Shown in pieces: positions 55,231-64,000 of a stretch of 64,000 nucleotides of DNA. A model generated the notes under the pieces. That model did not search any database. It had not been told where the DNA came from and saw only the letters and a list, made by a program, of their open reading frames with translations. The DNA comes from Pseudomonas_T sp032052615 (GTDB lineage: Bacteria; Pseudomonadota; Gammaproteobacteria; Pseudomonadales; Pseudomonadaceae). The number at the start of each line of letters is the position of its first letter. Within the stretch, counting starts at the first letter, position 1. The position numbers and the translations under genes were made by a program. Where the stretch lies: contig DAMBWF010000010.1 in the NCBI GenBank assembly GCA_032052615.1, positions 92,171 to 156,170 on the forward strand. The letters are read 5' to 3'.

Positions 55231-58032
55231 TCAGGTCGGCAGGGCATCGCTGGCGCGATGTTCGCGCCGGGCTTCCTTCTGAGCCACCCAATACTCGATC
55301 AGTTCACGCAACTGGGACAATTCGACCGGCTTGGCCATGTGCCCGTCCATGCCCACTTCCCGGGTGCGCTCCTTGTGCTCGGTCAGGATGTGGGCGGTGA
55401 GCGCCACCACCGGGGTGCGCGGCCGCTGTTCCCGCGCTTCCCACTCCCGCAGGCGCTCGGTGGCGGTGAAGCCGTCGAGGATCGGCATCTCGCAGTCCAT
55501 CAGCACCAGGTCGTAGGCGGTTCGCTTCATCGCCTCCAGGGCTTCCTCGCCATTGCTGGCGGTGTCCGGCTGCAGGCTCAGCTTGCTCAGCATGCCCCGG
55601 ATCACCTTGGTGGAAATGCTGTTGTCCTCGGCCACCAGGATGCGGAAGTCGGTCGGCACGCTCAGCGGCGCGCTCACCACGGGTTGGACGACCCGGGCGG
55701 TGCCGCCGTTCTTGCGCTGCGCGAGTTCGTCGGCCAGGGTGGTCTTGAGGGTGTAGCCGGCCACCGGCTTGGCAAGGATGCGCTTGATCCCGGCATTGCG
55801 CGCGACCACCTTGCCGGGGGCGTTGCTGATCCCGGTAAGCATGATCAGCAGGATGTCGTGGTTGAGGCGCGGGTCTTCCTTGATCCGGGTGGCGAGCTGC
55901 ATGCCGGTCATGCCCGGCATGTCCTGATCCAGCAGCACCACGTCGAAATATTCCCGCAGGTGCGCCTTGGTGCGCAGCAGGGCCAGCGCCTCCTTGCCCG
56001 AGGAGACCGCGCTGACCTGCACGCCCCAGGCGTTGCACTGCTGCACCAGCACCTTGCGGCAGGTCTCGTTATCGTCCACCACCAGCAGCCGCGCGCCTTG
56101 CAACGGGCTGTCGAGGTCGGCGGTGGGGTGCTCCAGGCGCTCGCTGTCCAGGGGCAGGCTCAGCCACAGGGTCGAGCCCAGTTGGCCGTTGGCCTGGATG
56201 CCGAACTCGCCATGCATGAGGCGAACCAGTTGCCGGGCGATGATCAGCCCGAGGCGGCCACCCAGCTTGGTGGCGGCGAGGAAGTCGCGGCTATGCAGCT
56301 CGGCGTTGAGCAAGGCATCGCGTTCGCCGGCCAGCATCGGCTGGCCGCTGTCCTGCACCGCGATGCGCAGGCGCGGTGGCGGGGAGACACCTGATTCCAG
56401 CGCCACCACCAGCAGGATCTCCCCCTCGTCGGTCTGCTTGAAGGCGTTGTCCAGCAGACTCAGCACCGCCTGGCGCAGGCGCGTCGGGTCACCGCTGATG
56501 ACGCGCGGCACTTGGGGCTGCATGAAACTGATGAGCTCGACCCGTTGCTGCTCGGCCTTGGCGCGGAAGATGTCGAGGCAGTCCTCGATCAACCCGTTGA
56601 GGTCGAACTGCACGTCATCCAGTTCGATCTGCCCGGACTCCAACTTGGAAATGTCGAGGATCTCGTTGATCAGGGTCAGCAGTTCGTTGCCGGCGCTGTG
56701 GATGGTCTGCACGTAGTCCCGCTGCTTGGTGGACAACTGGGTTCCCAGCAAGAGTTCGGTCATGCCCAGCACCCCGTTCATCGGGGTGCGGATCTCATGG
56801 CTGATCTTCGCCAGGAAGTCGGCCTTGGCCTTGAGTTCCGCCGAGCTGGCCGCCAGGTCGCGGCTGACGCTGAAGCGGTCCTGGGCGATGCGCCGTTGCC
56901 GCTCGCTGAGGGCCAGGCTCATGAGCAGGCCGCTGACCACGCAGGCGCTGAGCAGGCCGAAGGCGACCCATTCCGGTTGCGCCTGCCAGTAGCCGAACAG
57001 CGCCGGCAAGGCGCCGAACACGCTGCCGCAGAACAGCGCCATGGCGTAACAGAACAGCCGGGCCGGCTCGTAGCCCCGGCGCCACTGGCGCAGCGCCACC
57101 AGAAAGATGGTCAGGCCGGACACCGCGGCGATCAGGTAGACCAGTTGGGTGACGCGCAGCCCAGTACCCAGCAGCAGTACCAAGCCCACCAGCGCGGTGA
57201 TCAGCGACTCGCCGGCCAGTAGCCGGACCAGGGTCCCCCTGGGAGTTTGCGTCTCGAAGAAACTGACGGTGAAGCCCATGGCGCAGAGGAGGGACAGCAG
57301 GATCGCCAGGTGGGTGACATGGGGCTGCGCCGCTTGCCAATCGCCCAGCCAGGGGGAGAGCACGCCGAGCATGCTCAGCGCCGCGCCCATCAGGCATCCC
57401 TGTATGCCCACCAGCCATAGGCCGCTGCTGGCGCGCACGCGGCCGAAGCGGAGCAGGTTGTAGAGCATCAGCATGCCGATGGCCCCCAACAACAGGCCGA
57501 ACAGCAGCGAGCGGCTGTCGTCGGCGGCGAGGTCGGTGGCGGGCCGCAGGCTGATGCCGGGCCGCACCGGCTGGTCCGAGGCCAGGCGCAGGTAGACATC
57601 CAGGATCGCTTCGGAGGGGGGCAGCGGCAGCAGGAAGTCGCGGCTGGGCAGCGGGCGGCTGGAGAAGGGCAGGCGGCTGCCGGTCTGGGTCTCGCCGAGC
57701 AGTTCCTCGCCACGCATCACGTAGAGATCGACATAGGCCAGGTAGGGCGCGAAGAGCCGCAGCAATTGCTCCCGGTCCTGGGGGGCCATGCGGTAATGCA
57801 GCCACAGGGCCTGCTTGCCGCCGGCGAGGTAGAGCTGGTCGAGATCGATGGAGGCGAACTGGGACTGGTAGCGAGCGGTGCGGATGTCGGCGAGCCGCAG
57901 GCTGCCGTCGGTGTCGATCAGCAGCTCCCAGGCCTGGCTATCGACGGCGTGTGCGGGGGCTGGGCCGAGCAGCGAAGCCAGTAGGGCACTGACGAAAAAA
58001 CCGATGGCAATCCTGAGCCGACGCACGAGCAA
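55231..58032 (-). CDS. retS: Hybrid sensor histidine kinase RetS
   Basis: RetS switches Pseudomonas between acute and biofilm lifestyles by binding the GacS kinase and blocking the GacA-RsmY/Z pathway. The 933 residues contain a signal peptide (about 8-29), a periplasmic 7TMR-DISMED2 sensor (about 35-180), seven membrane helices (about 185-395), HisKA with H412 (SHEIRTPMNGV), a HATPase domain (about 465-640) and two receiver domains with D702 (LLDQDMPG) and D846 (LMDCEMP). These correspond to H424, D713 and D858 of P. aeruginosa RetS as I recall. The HATPase G1 region reads QDSGQPM rather than DTGxG. It is separated from purD upstream by 175 bp. Confidence 0.94.
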   Translation of the reverse strand: MLVRRLRIAIGFFVSALLASLLGPAPAHAVDSQAWELLIDTDGSLRLADIRTARYQSQFASIDLDQLYLAGGKQALWLHYRMAPQDREQLLRLFAPYLAYVDLYVMRGEELLGETQTGSRLPFSSRPLPSRDFLLPLPPSEAILDVYLRLASDQPVRPGISLRPATDLAADDSRSLLFGLLLGAIGMLMLYNLLRFGRVRASSGLWLVGIQGCLMGAALSMLGVLSPWLGDWQAAQPHVTHLAILLSLLCAMGFTVSFFETQTPRGTLVRLLAGESLITALVGLVLLLGTGLRVTQLVYLIAAVSGLTIFLVALRQWRRGYEPARLFCYAMALFCGSVFGALPALFGYWQAQPEWVAFGLLSACVVSGLLMSLALSERQRRIAQDRFSVSRDLAASSAELKAKADFLAKISHEIRTPMNGVLGMTELLLGTQLSTKQRDYVQTIHSAGNELLTLINEILDISKLESGQIELDDVQFDLNGLIEDCLDIFRAKAEQQRVELISFMQPQVPRVISGDPTRLRQAVLSLLDNAFKQTDEGEILLVVALESGVSPPPRLRIAVQDSGQPMLAGERDALLNAELHSRDFLAATKLGGRLGLIIARQLVRLMHGEFGIQANGQLGSTLWLSLPLDSERLEHPTADLDSPLQGARLLVVDDNETCRKVLVQQCNAWGVQVSAVSSGKEALALLRTKAHLREYFDVVLLDQDMPGMTGMQLATRIKEDPRLNHDILLIMLTGISNAPGKVVARNAGIKRILAKPVAGYTLKTTLADELAQRKNGGTARVVQPVVSAPLSVPTDFRILVAEDNSISTKVIRGMLSKLSLQPDTASNGEEALEAMKRTAYDLVLMDCEMPILDGFTATERLREWEAREQRPRTPVVALTAHILTEHKERTREVGMDGHMAKPVELSQLRELIEYWVAQKEARREHRASDALPT

Positions 58033-58207
58033 GTCCCTTCAGGGTGAGTGGTCGGATTATAGCCAAGCCACTCTCGCGGAGAATATGACGACGCGGTCGG
58101 CCCAGGCGAGGCCGCGCCGGCGTTCGACCTCGGACACAGTGCCCGATGTGGCGGACGCCGGAAAGGGGTTTACGCGATCTTTACCCCGTTTCGCGCGTCG
58201 CGAAGGT

Positions 58208-59497
58208 TCAACGGTCCCGCCGCTCGCGGGCGATGGCCCGGTAGCCGATGTCGCGGCGGTAGAAGCACCCGTCCCAGTCAAGGGGCGCCGCCAGGGCGTA
58301 GGCATTGGCCTGGGCTTCCGACACGCTGTTTCCCAGAGCGGTGGCGCAGAGCACCCGGCCGCCGGCGGTGACCACTTGGCCGTCGGCCAAGGCCGTGCCG
58401 GCGTGGAAGACCTTGCCTTCGGCCGACACCGCGGCGTCCAGGCCCCGGATCGCCACGCCCTTGGCGTAGTCGCCGGGGTAGCCGCCGGCGGCCAGCACCA
58501 CGCCCAGGCTCGGGCGCGGGTCCCACTGGGCCTCGATCTTGTTCAGGGCCTTGGCCAGGGCGGCCTCCACCAGCAGCACCAGGCTCGATTGCAGGCGCAG
58601 CATCACCGGCTGGGTTTCCGGGTCGCCGAAACGGCAGTTGAATTCGATGACCTTGGGCGCGCCCTGGGCGTCGATCATCAGGCCGGCGTAGAGGAAGCCG
58701 GTGTAGACGTTGCCCTCGGCGGCCATGCCCCGGACCGTCGGCCAGATCACCTCGTCCATCACCCGCTGGTGGACTTCGGGGGTCACCACCGGCGCGGGCG
58801 AATAGGCGCCCATGCCTCCGGTGTTGGGGCCGCTGTCGCCGTCGCCGACCCGCTTGTGGTCCTGGCTGGTGGCCATCGGCAGGACGTTCTCGCCATCCAC
58901 CATGACGATGAAGCTGGCCTCCTCGCCGTCGAGGAATTCCTCGATCACCACCCGCGAGCCCGCCTCGCCGAAGGCATTGCCGGCGAGCATGTCGCGCACG
59001 GCCTCCTCGGCTTCGGCCAGGGTCATGGCGACGATCACGCCCTTGCCGGCGGCCAGGCCATCGGCCTTGATGACGATCGGCGCGCCTTGCTCGCGCAGGT
59101 AGGCGAGGGCGGGTTCGATCTCGGTGAAGTTCCGGTAGGCGGCGGTGGGAATCCTGTGCCGGGCCAGGAAATCCTTGGTGAAGGCCTTGGAGCCTTCCAG
59201 CTGGGCGGCAGCGGCGGTGGGGCCGAAGCAGTCCAGCCCGCGCCGGCGGAACAGGTCGACCACGCCTTTCACCAGCGGGGCCTCGGGGCCGACGATGGTC
59301 AGTTGCACGTTGGCCTCGGCGAAGTCCGCCAGTTGCTCCAGGGCCAGGACATCGAGGGCAACGTTCTCGCACTTGGGTTCGGTGGCGGTGCCGGCGTTGC
59401 CGGGGGCGACGAAGACTTTCTCGACGCGCGGGTCTTGGGCCACTTTCCAGGCCAGGGCGTGTTCGCGACCACCGCTGCCGATGATGAGTACGTTCAT
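58208..59497 (-). CDS. purD: Phosphoribosylamine-glycine ligase
   Basis: PurD makes glycinamide ribonucleotide in purine synthesis. The N-terminal MNVLIIGSGGREHALAWK is the family start, the ATP-grasp domain includes KADGLAAGKGV and the FNCRFGDPETQ motif, and the total is 429 residues. AAAGGA lies just before the ATG at 59497. It is downstream of purH on the same strand, separated by a 208-bp spacer with two inverted repeats; purHD is a common operon. Confidence 0.97.
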   Translation of the reverse strand: MNVLIIGSGGREHALAWKVAQDPRVEKVFVAPGNAGTATEPKCENVALDVLALEQLADFAEANVQLTIVGPEAPLVKGVVDLFRRRGLDCFGPTAAAAQLEGSKAFTKDFLARHRIPTAAYRNFTEIEPALAYLREQGAPIVIKADGLAAGKGVIVAMTLAEAEEAVRDMLAGNAFGEAGSRVVIEEFLDGEEASFIVMVDGENVLPMATSQDHKRVGDGDSGPNTGGMGAYSPAPVVTPEVHQRVMDEVIWPTVRGMAAEGNVYTGFLYAGLMIDAQGAPKVIEFNCRFGDPETQPVMLRLQSSLVLLVEAALAKALNKIEAQWDPRPSLGVVLAAGGYPGDYAKGVAIRGLDAAVSAEGKVFHAGTALADGQVVTAGGRVLCATALGNSVSEAQANAYALAAPLDWDGCFYRRDIGYRAIARERRDR

Positions 59498-59533
59498 TCC
59501 TTTTTCCTCGTGGAGGCGGGCCCGGGCCCGTTC

Positions 59534-59559
59534 GGTGGATGAGCGAAGCGTCATCCACC
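59534..59559. repeat. Solo extragenic hairpin in the purH-purD spacer
   Basis: GGTGGATGA-N8-TCATCCACC, a perfect 9-bp stem whose core matches the hairpin in the 53285-53770 array. Confidence 0.75.
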
Positions 59560-59616
59560 CTACGAAAACTTTTGCGCTAAACGTCGAGGCCGTGAGTGGG
59601 CCGGTAGATGCCGGGC

Positions 59617-59674
59617 GCCCGGTCCTTCCCCCAGCGGAACTGCCCTCTGGCAATGAGCATGGGAAGGACCGGGC
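59617..59674 (-). other. Long perfect inverted repeat in the purH-purD spacer
   Basis: GCCCGGTCCTTCCC (59617-59630) and its exact complement (59661-59674) enclose a 30-nt loop that has its own CCAG/CTGG stem. No T-run follows on either strand, so it is not a simple terminator. Confidence 0.6.
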
Positions 59675-59705
59675 AACGCCGCAGATGCCGGTCCGAGTGT
59701 GGCCG

Positions 59706-61313
59706 TTAGTGCCTGAAGTGGCGCATGCCGGTGAACACCATGGCGATGCCGGCCTCGTCGGCGGCGGCGATCACCTCGTTGTCGCGCATCGAGCCGCCGG
59801 GCTGGATCACCGCGGTGATGCCGGCCTGGGCGGCGTTGTCGATACCGTCGCGGAACGGGAAGAAGGCGTCGGAGGCCATCACCGCGCCCTTCACCGCAAG
59901 CCCCGCGTGCTCGGCCTTGATGGCGGCGATGCGGGCGGAGTTGACCCGGCTCATCTGGCCGGCGCCGACGCCCACGGTCTGGCGCTGCTTGGCATAGACG
60001 ATGGCGTTGGATTTGACGAACTTGGCCACTTTCCAAGCGAAGATCAGGTCATGGATTTCCGCTTCGGTGGGCGCGCGGCGGGTGACCACTTTGAGGTCCG
60101 CCTCGGTGATCATGCCAATGTCGCGGCTCTGCACCAGCAGGCCGCCGTTGACCCGCTTGAAGTCCCAGCCCGGGGCGCGTTCGGTGGGCCATTCGCCACA
60201 TTCCAGCAGGCGAATATTGGCCTTGGCGGCCACCGCTTCGCGGGCTTCGGCACTAATGCGAGGGGCAATGATCACCTCGACGAATTGACGCTCGACGATG
60301 GCCTGGGCGGTCTCGCCATCCAACTCGCGGTTGAAGGCGATGATGCCGCCGAAGGCCGACTCGCTGTCGGTGGCGTAGGCTAGGTCGTAGGCCTTGCGGA
60401 TGCCGCCGTCGGCCTCCGGCACCACCGCCACGCCACAGGGGTTGGCGTGCTTGACGATCACGCAGGCCGGCTTGACGAAGCTCTTCACGCATTCCAGGGC
60501 GGCGTCGGTATCGGCGACGTTGTTGAAGGACAGCTCCTTGCCCTGCAGTTGCACGGCGGTGGACACACTGGCCTCGCCCTTCTTCGCCTCCACGTAGAAC
60601 GCCGCCTGCTGGTGCGGGTTCTCGCCATAGCGCATTTCCTGGGCCTTGACGAACTGGGTGTTGAAAGTGCGTGGAAAAGCGCCGCGGCCTTCGGTGGACA
60701 GGCTGTCCCGGGTCCGGTCGATGGTGCCCAGGTAGTTGGCGATCATGCCGTCGTAGGCGGCGGTGTGCTCGAAAGCCTTGAGGGCCAGGTCGAAGCGCTG
60801 GGCGTAGGTCAGGCCGCCGGCCTGGAGGTTGGCGACGACCTCGGCGTAATCGGCGGCATTTACGACGATGGCGACATCCTTGTGGTTCTTCGCCGCCGAA
60901 CGGACCATGGTCGGGCCGCCGATGTCGATGTTTTCGATGGCCCGAGCCAAGTCGCAATCGGCCTGGGCGACCGTGGCTTCGAAGGGGTACAGGTTGACCG
61001 CCACCAGGTCGATGGGGGCGATGCCGTGCTGCGCCATCACTTCGCCATCCAACGCGCGGCGACCCAGGATGCCGCCGTGGATCTTCGGATGCAGGGTCTT
61101 GACCCGACCGTCCATCATTTCCGGGAAGCCGGTATAGTCGGCGACTTCCTGCGCCTCGATGCCATGCTCCCGGAGCAGCTTATAGGTGCCGCCGGTGGAC
61201 AGGATTTCCACGCTCAGGTCGCGCAGCGCGCGGGCGAAATCGAGAACGCCGGTCTTGTCGGAGACGCTGATGAGGGCGCGGCGGACGGGGAGGCGAAGGG
61301 TCTGGTCGGTCAT
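59706..61313 (-). CDS. purH: Bifunctional AICAR transformylase / IMP cyclohydrolase
   Basis: PurH performs the last two steps to IMP. The N-terminal IMP cyclohydrolase domain (about 1-195, RRALISVSDKTGVLDFARAL with STGGTYKLL) is followed by the transformylase with the catalytic KHANPCGVAV. It has 535 residues, a standard length. fis lies 85 bp upstream on the same strand, and purD is downstream. This dusB-fis-purH-purD order is usual in Pseudomonas. Confidence 0.97.
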   Translation of the reverse strand: MTDQTLRLPVRRALISVSDKTGVLDFARALRDLSVEILSTGGTYKLLREHGIEAQEVADYTGFPEMMDGRVKTLHPKIHGGILGRRALDGEVMAQHGIAPIDLVAVNLYPFEATVAQADCDLARAIENIDIGGPTMVRSAAKNHKDVAIVVNAADYAEVVANLQAGGLTYAQRFDLALKAFEHTAAYDGMIANYLGTIDRTRDSLSTEGRGAFPRTFNTQFVKAQEMRYGENPHQQAAFYVEAKKGEASVSTAVQLQGKELSFNNVADTDAALECVKSFVKPACVIVKHANPCGVAVVPEADGGIRKAYDLAYATDSESAFGGIIAFNRELDGETAQAIVERQFVEVIIAPRISAEAREAVAAKANIRLLECGEWPTERAPGWDFKRVNGGLLVQSRDIGMITEADLKVVTRRAPTEAEIHDLIFAWKVAKFVKSNAIVYAKQRQTVGVGAGQMSRVNSARIAAIKAEHAGLAVKGAVMASDAFFPFRDGIDNAAQAGITAVIQPGGSMRDNEVIAAADEAGIAMVFTGMRHFRH

Positions 61314-61398
61314 TGCGATTCCTAGGACAGGCTACTGGCCGCGAGCCCGACCGGGCGACGGTTCGATGCGCCGCCCCGGTCCGCGCCCGCCGCCGCGA

Positions 61399-61719
61399 TT
61401 AGAGCAGGTCGTACTGCTTGAGCTTCTTGCGCAGGGTGCCGCGGTTCAGGCCCAGCAACTCGGAGGCCTTGGTCTGGTTGCCCTTGACGTAGTTCATGAC
61501 GCTTTCCAGCAACGGTGCCTCGACTTCGGAAAGCACGAGGTTGTACACGTCGGTCACCTCGGCGCCTTCCAGGTGGGCGAAATAGTTATGCAGCGCTTTC
61601 TCGACGCTGCCGCGCAGGGTCCAGCCCTCTGCGCTCGGTGCGTTCAGGTGTTGTTTCAGATTGGCGTTGTCGCTCACGGATGCTGCCCCATCAAAAAAAT
61701 TCTCGCTGATCATCGTCAT
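61399..61719 (-). CDS. fis: Nucleoid-associated protein Fis
   Basis: Fis is a small DNA-bending dimer that acts on rRNA promoters and chromosome structure. The 106 residues are nearly the P. aeruginosa sequence as I recall it: LRGSVEKALHNYFAHLEG in the dimer core and GNQTKASELLGLNRGTLRKK as the C-terminal helix-turn-helix. The start overlaps the dusB stop (ATGA), so it is translated from the dusB-fis message. Confidence 0.97.
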   Translation of the reverse strand: MTMISENFFDGAASVSDNANLKQHLNAPSAEGWTLRGSVEKALHNYFAHLEGAEVTDVYNLVLSEVEAPLLESVMNYVKGNQTKASELLGLNRGTLRKKLKQYDLL

Positions 61720-62711
61720 GCGGCCACCCCTTGGTTGTCATGGCATTCGGCGAAGAACTGTCGAACGCTGGCGCGTTGCGCATGCTGATCGTCCAGGCGG
61801 TTGAACCGGGCGCGGAACTCCGTGGCCCCGGGTAACGTCGCCAGGTACCAGCCGACATGCTTGCGGGCGATGCGTACGCCCATCACATCGCCGTAGAAGT
61901 CATGCAGCGCGGCCAGATGTTCCAGCAATATGCCTTCCACTTCTTCCAGATCCGGCGCCGGCAGCGCTTCGCCGGTCGCCAGGTAGTGGACGATCTCGCG
62001 GAAGATCCACGGTCGTCCTTGCGCCGCGCGGCCGATCAGCAGGCCGTCGGCGCCGGTGGCGGCGAGGACCTGGGCGGCCTTGCGCGGCGAGTCGATGTCG
62101 CCGTTGGCGAACACCGGAATCGTCAGCGCCTGCTTGATCGCGGCGATGCTCTCGTATTCGGCCTCGCCGGTGTACAGGTCGGCGCGGGTCCGGCCGTGCA
62201 CCGCCAGGGCCTGGATGCCCGACGCCTCGGCGATGCGCGCCACGGCCAGGCCGTTGCGGTTCTGCCGGTCCCAGCCGGTGCGGATCTTCAGGGTCACCGG
62301 TACGTTCACCGCGCCGACCACCGCTTCGAGAATAGCCGCTACCAGCTTTTCGTCCTTCATCAGGGCCGAACCGGCGGCCTTGTTGCAGACCTTCTTCGCC
62401 GGGCAGCCCATGTTGATGTCGATGATCTGCGCCCCCAGCGCGACGTTGGCGCGGGCCGCCTCGGCGAGCATCTGCGGGTCGCCGCCGGCGATCTGCACCG
62501 AGCGGGGCTCGGGGTCACCCTCGTGGGGCAGGCGCAGGCTCGACTTGCGGGTGTTCCACAGGCGCACGTCGCTGGTGACCATCTCCGAGACCACCAGGCC
62601 GGCGCCGAGGCAGCGGCAGAGCTGGCGGAACGGACGGTCGGTGACGCCCGCCATGGGAGCGAGGATCACGGGGTTGGGCAATGTATAGGGTCCGATGCGT
62701 ACCGCCGACAT
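61716..62711 (-). CDS. dusB: tRNA dihydrouridine synthase DusB
   Basis: A flavin enzyme that reduces uridine 17 in the D-loop of tRNAs. The TIM-barrel features are NPVILAPMAGVTDRPFR at the FMN site, the catalytic Cys in NMGCPAKKV, HGRTRADLYTG and the C-terminal helical domain. It has 331 residues from the ATG at 62711, which has GGAAGA upstream; a longer frame from 62777 adds 22 unconserved residues. It is first in dusB-fis. Confidence 0.95.
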   Translation of the reverse strand: MSAVRIGPYTLPNPVILAPMAGVTDRPFRQLCRCLGAGLVVSEMVTSDVRLWNTRKSSLRLPHEGDPEPRSVQIAGGDPQMLAEAARANVALGAQIIDINMGCPAKKVCNKAAGSALMKDEKLVAAILEAVVGAVNVPVTLKIRTGWDRQNRNGLAVARIAEASGIQALAVHGRTRADLYTGEAEYESIAAIKQALTIPVFANGDIDSPRKAAQVLAATGADGLLIGRAAQGRPWIFREIVHYLATGEALPAPDLEEVEGILLEHLAALHDFYGDVMGVRIARKHVGWYLATLPGATEFRARFNRLDDQHAQRASVRQFFAECHDNQGVAA

Positions 62712-62879
62712 GGCGTCTTCCCTGCCTGTGAAACCTGCCCGCAAGAGGTTCCGGGGCGTTCGAAAAAGGGTGGGCATGATACCCGCTCCGGGGGGGCGGA
62801 TAAAGCGCGCTTGGACACTTTCTGAACAGTGGCGGACGGGCGAGCGGCGGCCTTCGAGCGGGCCGCCGCGAAGCCTGAT

Positions 62880-64000
62880 TCAGTCGGGGGAGTGGAAGCT
62901 CAGGCTGTAGTTAACCGCCTGGGCGCCCGGGTCGAGGATGTCCAGGGAGATGTGGATCGGCGTCTGCGGCGGCATTTCGCTCTGGCCGGCCAGTTCGCCT
63001 CCCAAGTACTCGCCGGGCTGGAAACGCCGGCTGGCCAGCAGGCGGCCGTTGAGGTCGGCGAAGCGCAGTTCCAGCAACGGGAACGGCTGGGCGAACGACG
63101 CGCGGTTGTAGAGGATCGCGTCGACCACCAAGGCGCCGCTGAACTCCGGGTGGCTGCGGACCACCAGGTTGCTGCTTTTGATCAGGTCGATATCCACGCG
63201 GGAGGGCAACTGGCAGCCGATTTCCGGGCAGACCTGTTCGAACCAGGAGCGGTACTGTTCCTGGCGCGCCAGCTCGCCGAAGTGATACCAGACGTACTGG
63301 CCGGTCAGGGCGAGCAGACCCAGCACGTTCAGCAAGGTCCAGCCGATCCATCGACCCCAAGGCTTCTTCGGCGCCTGCCAGTCCAGGTGCAAAGGCTCCT
63401 CGCTGAGGGTGCGCAGGCCTTCGTCCCGCAACGCCGGTTCGTGAAGCAAGCGCGGGGCGGGCGTTTCGTCGGGGACCATCCGCGGGGCATCTTCCGGCTC
63501 CGCGTGGAGGGCGGGCAACGGCGCCAGTTTTTCCGCGCGAAGCACAGGCTCGGGGCGCTCCGCGACCGGGCGCGCCGGCGCCGGCGCGGGGGCCGGAGCC
63601 GAGGGCACGGGCACCGGCTTCGCCACGGGTGGCGCGGTTTCCGTCTTCGCTTTCGCCTTGGCGGGCGGCGTGGCGGGGCGGCGCGTCTCCTCTTGCAACA
63701 ATGCCTCCGCCCAGCGCTCGTCATGGCGCTCCGGGCCGTGGTCGTCGCGGATGCCGAGCAGGCGATCGGCTTCCCGGGGCGCGCGCTCCAGGGCGAGGAA
63801 CTCTTGGGAAAGCTGCAGCTCCTCCCGTTCCAACTTGGCCAGTTCCTCGTCTAGGTCCAGGCTATCCAGGTCCAGGTCGTCGTGAATCCACAACGTGTCG
63901 GGACGGGCCGCCTTGTCGGGGCCGCCCGATACCGCCAGCCTGGCTGGAGTCGGAGTCGGAGTCGGAGTCGGAGTCGGAGTCGGAGTCGGAGTCGGAGTCG
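62880..64000 (-). CDS. DUF3426 / zinc-ribbon membrane protein (partial, N-terminus outside window)
   Basis: The reading frame stays open to the right edge, so the start is not visible; a TTG at 63893 is an internal codon. Reading from the edge: at least nine Thr-Pro dipeptides, a linker (ARLAVSGGPDKAARPDTLW), an acidic helix (HDDLDLDSLDLDEELAKLE), a Pro/Ala-rich linker, one membrane helix (WTLLNVLGLLALTGQYVWY) and the C-terminal DUF3426 domain (about 160 residues, from LVVRSHPEFSGALVV). Family members begin with an MJ0042-type zinc ribbon, expected just beyond the window. The function is unknown. It lies upstream of dusB in the same direction, as PA4851 does in P. aeruginosa from memory. Confidence 0.88.
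   Translation of the reverse strand, partial: TPTPTPTPTPTPTPTPTPARLAVSGGPDKAARPDTLWIHDDLDLDSLDLDEELAKLEREELQLSQEFLALERAPREADRLLGIRDDHGPERHDERWAEALLQEETRRPATPPAKAKAKTETAPPVAKPVPVPSAPAPAPAPARPVAERPEPVLRAEKLAPLPALHAEPEDAPRMVPDETPAPRLLHEPALRDEGLRTLSEEPLHLDWQAPKKPWGRWIGWTLLNVLGLLALTGQYVWYHFGELARQEQYRSWFEQVCPEIGCQLPSRVDIDLIKSSNLVVRSHPEFSGALVVDAILYNRASFAQPFPLLELRFADLNGRLLASRRFQPGEYLGGELAGQSEMPPQTPIHISLDILDPGAQAVNYSLSFHSPD
63946..64000. repeat. Hexanucleotide repeat (GGAGTC), at least 9 copies, running off the window
   Basis: Nine full copies and one extra base of GGAGTC. On the coding (minus) strand it reads ACTCCG..., giving alternating Thr-Pro in the DUF3426 protein. The unit is a multiple of three, so copy change would alter length without frameshift. 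Confidence 0.95.

Noticed and set aside
54298..56394. A 698-codon plus-strand frame over the GNAT, marC and retS genes
   Set aside because: It is antisense to well-supported genes with clear domains; its translation is low-complexity His/Gln/Gly.

Overview
The window is chromosomal DNA from a high-GC Pseudomonas, related to P. aeruginosa but not that species. The evidence is the near-identical Hfq, Fis and MiaA proteins, a RetS-type hybrid kinase, a periplasmic azurin, and gene order. Long blocks follow what I remember of the P. aeruginosa PAO1 map (roughly PA4955-PA4930, PA4913-PA4909, PA4876-PA4870, PA4857-PA4851) in the same order, with the stretches between them shortened or replaced. No phage, plasmid or insertion-sequence gene was seen. 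A 100-N assembly gap lies at 53525-53624.

Region 1 (1-30991) is core housekeeping. A truncated HDOD signalling gene faces motAB, which has a good sigma-28 promoter. Next come rsgA, a membrane-anchored methyltransferase, orn and queG. The long rightward series nnr-tsaE-amiB-mutL-miaA-hfq-hflX-hflK-hflC follows, then a DUF2065 gene, hisZ, purA and a chemoreceptor with a sigma-54-like promoter. A tRNA-Leu(CAG) is on the minus strand. The region ends with rnr-rlmB, rpsF-rpsR-DUF2232-rplI, dnaB and alr.

Region 2 (31100-45600) is more accessory: a YgiQ-type radical SAM protein, a GNAT, and a leftward three-gene unit (an SLT-type muramidase without signal peptide, then two paralogous exported proteins) built like an antibacterial effector with periplasmic immunity proteins. 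After it come a DUF3079 gene, a PadR regulator with a ferric-chelate reductase behind a clear operator, azurin, and a five-gene branched-chain amino acid ABC transporter. That transporter carries an NtrC-like site and a sigma-54 promoter. It is followed by a non-coding stretch rich in DnaA-box-like 9-mers.

Region 3 (45600-54400) holds small and stress-type genes: an SDR, a DesT-like repressor, an exported protein made of 13-residue repeats, OsmE, a tiny lipoprotein, a Rho_N protein, a YegD-type Hsp70 relative, a YbhN-like membrane protein, a 79-residue unknown and a DksA-type zinc finger. Tandem ~117-bp hairpin repeats flank the assembly gap.

Region 4 (53811-64000) is leftward: GNAT, MarC, RetS, purD, purH, fis, dusB, and a DUF3426 protein cut by the right edge inside a (GGAGTC)n repeat that encodes Thr-Pro dipeptides.
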